Shown here: positions 61,497 through 64,000 of the stretch, piece by piece
Position numbering within the stretch: position 1 is the first letter of the stretch
Layout: each line of letters starts with the position of its first letter
Origin: Sycobia sp. Sy_11
Lineage: Eukaryota > Arthropoda > Insecta > Hymenoptera > Epichrysomallidae
Direction of reading: 5' to 3'
Length of the DNA: 64,000 nt
Assembly (NCBI GenBank): GCA_018907035.1
Contig: JACCIC010000054.1
Span: 1,391,001-1,455,000, forward strand
Translations under genes and position numbers: made by a program
The notes under the pieces: generated by a model
Told to the model about the DNA's origin: nothing
The model's input: the letters and a program-made list of their open reading frames with translations, nothing else
Databases searched by the model: none

Positions 61497-61855
61497 ACAA
61501 ATTAATAAATATTTTTTCATTGGTCTTACAGTCCTTGATGAGGAGCCGTAGCGAGCTCTAAACGTTGGACAAGTCTTCAATTAGGTAAGGGTGTTGGGGA
61601 CAGTCAGACTGCACTTTACTAACAAAGAATTTTTTCAGCTAATATTTTATTTTCAGATTAGTCTACGGGGGTGAATGTAAATAACGACAGTCTGACTGTC
61701 ATTATAATTTTTAATTTAATTTTTCTTTCTATTTTTATTATTTTTGTGTATTTATGTATTAATGTTAATATAGATATGTATTGACATTGTTACGTATTGT
61801 TTTCGATTGATTTGATTGGACTGTAAGACGAATGAAAAAATATTTATTAATTTGT
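61497..61855 (+). mobile_element. 359-bp element with inverted terminal repeats, hairpin and intron-like segment, copy B
   Basis: Bounded by 38-bp inverted repeats, 61497-61534 and 61818-61855, with one mismatch. Inside, on the plus strand: a hairpin block (61531-61570) with GTCC/GGAC outer pairing, TTGATGAG and TAAAC cores and a GAGC/GCTC stem; a 72-bp GT...AG segment (61585-61656; donor GTAAGG, branch-like CTAAT, acceptor TATTTTCAG); then CAGTCTGACTGT (61688-61699), the exact complement of ACAGTCAGACTG (61600-61611) inside the intron-like segment. This layout matches copy A at 50831-51050. No coding sequence and no clear target-site duplication are present. It could be a solo terminal region or a non-autonomous derivative of a Penelope-like element; a miniature DNA transposon that captured the block is the alternative. 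Confidence 0.65.
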
Positions 61856-62260
61856 TCTACTTTTTCCTTTCAAGTTAGTTTTACTACCGTGAACAAAATC
61901 AAAGAAATTACAGTTGAAAAAATTACATTTTTTTTCTAACTTTCTAAGATGTCTATATTCTAAGATATATATATAACGAACAAATACCTAAGGGCCAAAT
62001 GCATACTTATAGACTAGAAATACGCTCATCAGTATTATGTCTCAAAAAAGCAGCACCGCTCGTGAGCCTGTCGCGTTTAATTTTTCTTACATACACTATA
62101 TTTCCTCAACGCCCCTCCGAGAGGAAACGGATGACCTTTCGGCGCCTGCACTGGAGCCGACCCCTTCCCTTCTTCATCCGAGACGATTATGGAAACGGAT
62201 ATCAACGGGAGCAAAAATAACTGACAGATCGTTGGCAGGCTCAGTGTTGCTGCGAAGAAG
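61856..62260. other. Mixed-composition DNA
   Basis: Frames of 73 and 97 codons overlap here. The longer one runs into the GA tract. No gene was recognised. Confidence 0.5.
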
Positions 62261-62261
62261 A

Positions 62262-62328
62262 GAACGAAAGAGAGAGAGAGAGATAGAGAGAGAGAGAGAC
62301 AGAGTGAGAGAAAGAGACAGAGAGAGAT

Positions 62329-62363
<35 letters not shown>

Positions 62364-62382
62364 AAGAGAGAGCGCGAGAGGG
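62262..62382. repeat. Long compound (GA)n tract
   Basis: About 120 bp of polypurine with ATAG and ACAG interruptions. It is followed after about 85 bp by a complementary CT tract. Confidence 0.95.
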
Positions 62383-62468
62383 AGATGCAGCGCTGCGAGC
62401 GAGATCTCGACCGTATAGCAGAACGTTGGCTTTTGACGGACAGCTCTGTTATTACCGTCACTTCTGTG

Positions 62469-62502
62469 GTCTCTCTCTCTCTCTCTCTCTCTCTGTCACT
62501 CT
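62469..62502. repeat. (CT)n microsatellite
   Basis: A tract of about 26 bp plus a further pyrimidine run. It is in inverted orientation relative to the GA tract just upstream and could form a hairpin with it. Confidence 0.95.
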
Positions 62503-62509
62503 CTCCCTC

Positions 62510-63640
62510 TTAGTTGTCTCATTCGCTAGCTCTTTACGTGCACCCCCGTGGAACGAATAATCGCGCGATGCCTATACGAACTCCGAGGATTCCAGGAAAT
62601 AAGAGGAATCCATTCGAGTACACTTGCCAAAGCCGTGCGTTGAATGACGAATTAGAAAGTTTATTAGAGTCAATTGTCTTGCTTCCATTTTAATCCTCAT
62701 AGTTTGTGCATTTTTGTTTACGTGTAGAAGATGGAAGGGGACATGCCATCGACTCAGAGGTTTATTATGTATTTTATTACAAGAACTAATCAAATTTCTG
62801 AACAATTCATGAAAATTGTTCGAAAAAAATTTATGGTAAAATTAATAACAACAAATGCCTTTATTAATTTCAAGTTTTTTTTTTTTTTTATTGAGCTTAC
62901 CCAAGCCTATAAAAAGACTTATACAGCTATATTAATTTCAAGTATATATTGATTACAAATAAGATTTTTACTACTATTTTAAAAATACAAATTCAAAATC
63001 ACATTTTGAGATTATATTAGCGTTGATAATTCATTGAAATTATAAGAACGATACCTAATGATAAAACTATAACCAAAACTTTTGACAGCAGTTTTTTTAC
63101 ATTTAATTGGGTAATAATACCTTGTAAATTATAATTTAAGCTTAATATTTATTTTATTCAAAAAATATTATGTACTTTATTACAGATAAAAAACAATGAT
63201 TTAATTTTTTTATGAATTTTATATATTATATATAACAAATTATACGGGAAATGAGAAATAGGATATTTTTCCAAGCTTTTATCTGATTTAAGATCGGTAT
63301 TAGATATTTTGAACTTTTTCATCAATTAGATAGGTCTGTCACTCAATTTTTCAAAAGCCGTAAAATGATAAATCTTGAAATATATTTTTTATCTACAGTG
63401 CGATCTAATAGAATCATTTTGTCCACTTTGACCTCTCTAATTTGAGTCAATTCAAATCAGTTCAAAATCGATGTTTCAAATGAATAGGAAAACGACCAAA
63501 CTTTTCTTCTTTTTAATACTCGCTACTTCCTTCTCCCATCAGTGAGGTAAAGTGAGTGGGAAAGAGCAAGACAGAGTGCGCGATTTTCTATCCGCTGGGC
63601 AACGTTGATGAGATGCATTCTCGCGCTTGTACTGCCAACG
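62510..63640. other. AT-rich non-coding DNA
   Basis: No gene was recognised. A run of 13 T lies near 62877. Confidence 0.55.
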
Positions 63641-63644
63641 ATTC

Positions 63645-63650
63645 ATATAT

Positions 63651-63683
<33 letters not shown>

Positions 63684-63717
63684 CTATATATATATATAGA
63701 TATATATAGATATATAT
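63645..63717. repeat. Interrupted (TA)n array
   Basis: TA tracts broken by AAT, CTA and GATA units, about 73 bp. Confidence 0.95.
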
Positions 63718-64000
63718 AAAGTCGATTCTCTATCTCTATAAAGTATCGTCGTGGTAGGAGGGTAAAGTCGCCCTCGTAACCTCGAAGTCTTCAACAAAGT
63801 TTATACGGGGTAACTGGAAAACATAGCCGACGGTAAACGTCGAACGGCCCCTCCGAGGATAAAGCGAAAGGTGTGTGCCGGGCCCGCGAGCACCACCTCC
63901 TCCTCCACCTACACCTATACCCATCCCCCTCCTCCTCGTTTCTCTTTTTATCGCCCGCACCCGCCCTCCGGCCCTCTTTCTTCGTTCTCCTGCCGCGAGG
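63718..64000. other. GC-rich, pyrimidine-rich window edge
   Basis: CCT/CTC triplet-rich sequence (63890-63940) continues past the end of the window. A 74-codon minus-strand frame with a Gly-rich stretch reads through this simple sequence, so it is not called. Confidence 0.4.

Overview
This window is non-coding eukaryotic DNA, most likely from an insect and possibly from a hymenopteran such as an ant or wasp. Three things point that way: a patchwork of AT-rich DNA and short CpG-rich islets; very dense dinucleotide microsatellites, (GA/CT)n and (TA)n; and relics of retroelements common in arthropods. I could not identify a species. I found no host protein-coding exon, rRNA gene or functional tRNA gene. 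Almost every open frame over 60 codons is a microsatellite read as Tyr-Ile, Arg-Glu or Ser-Leu repeats, or a stop-poor GC-rich stretch. The window therefore looks like intergenic or deep intronic DNA.

Layout. 1-12.5 kb: AT-rich background holding one GC-rich islet (1.7-2.35 kb), a broken Penelope-like retroelement (about 4.98-5.84 kb, minus strand) with the 3' tail of another retroposon inside it, and two copies of a tRNA-Thr-derived SINE in opposite orientation (6.78 and 11.29 kb). 12.5-33 kb: CpG-rich islets of 0.4-1.1 kb alternate every 2-4 kb with AT-rich DNA, and GA/CT tracts often sit at islet edges. 33-60 kb: the same pattern, with a strong build-up of long (TA)n tracts. 60-64 kb: AT-rich again, ending in a pyrimidine-rich, GC-rich stretch.

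The most informative content is mobile DNA. Two diverged relatives of one element lie at 50.83-51.05 kb and 61.50-61.86 kb. Both have the same order: a hammerhead-like hairpin, a short spacer, a GT...AG-bounded intron-like segment, and a downstream arm that can pair back into the 5' part of that segment. The second copy is also bounded by 38-bp inverted repeats with one mismatch. Two long perfect short-loop hairpins (25.65 and 57.91 kb) remain unexplained.

The CpG-rich islets could be cis-regulatory elements of a gene outside the window. That is inference from composition only, with no expression or conservation data behind it.
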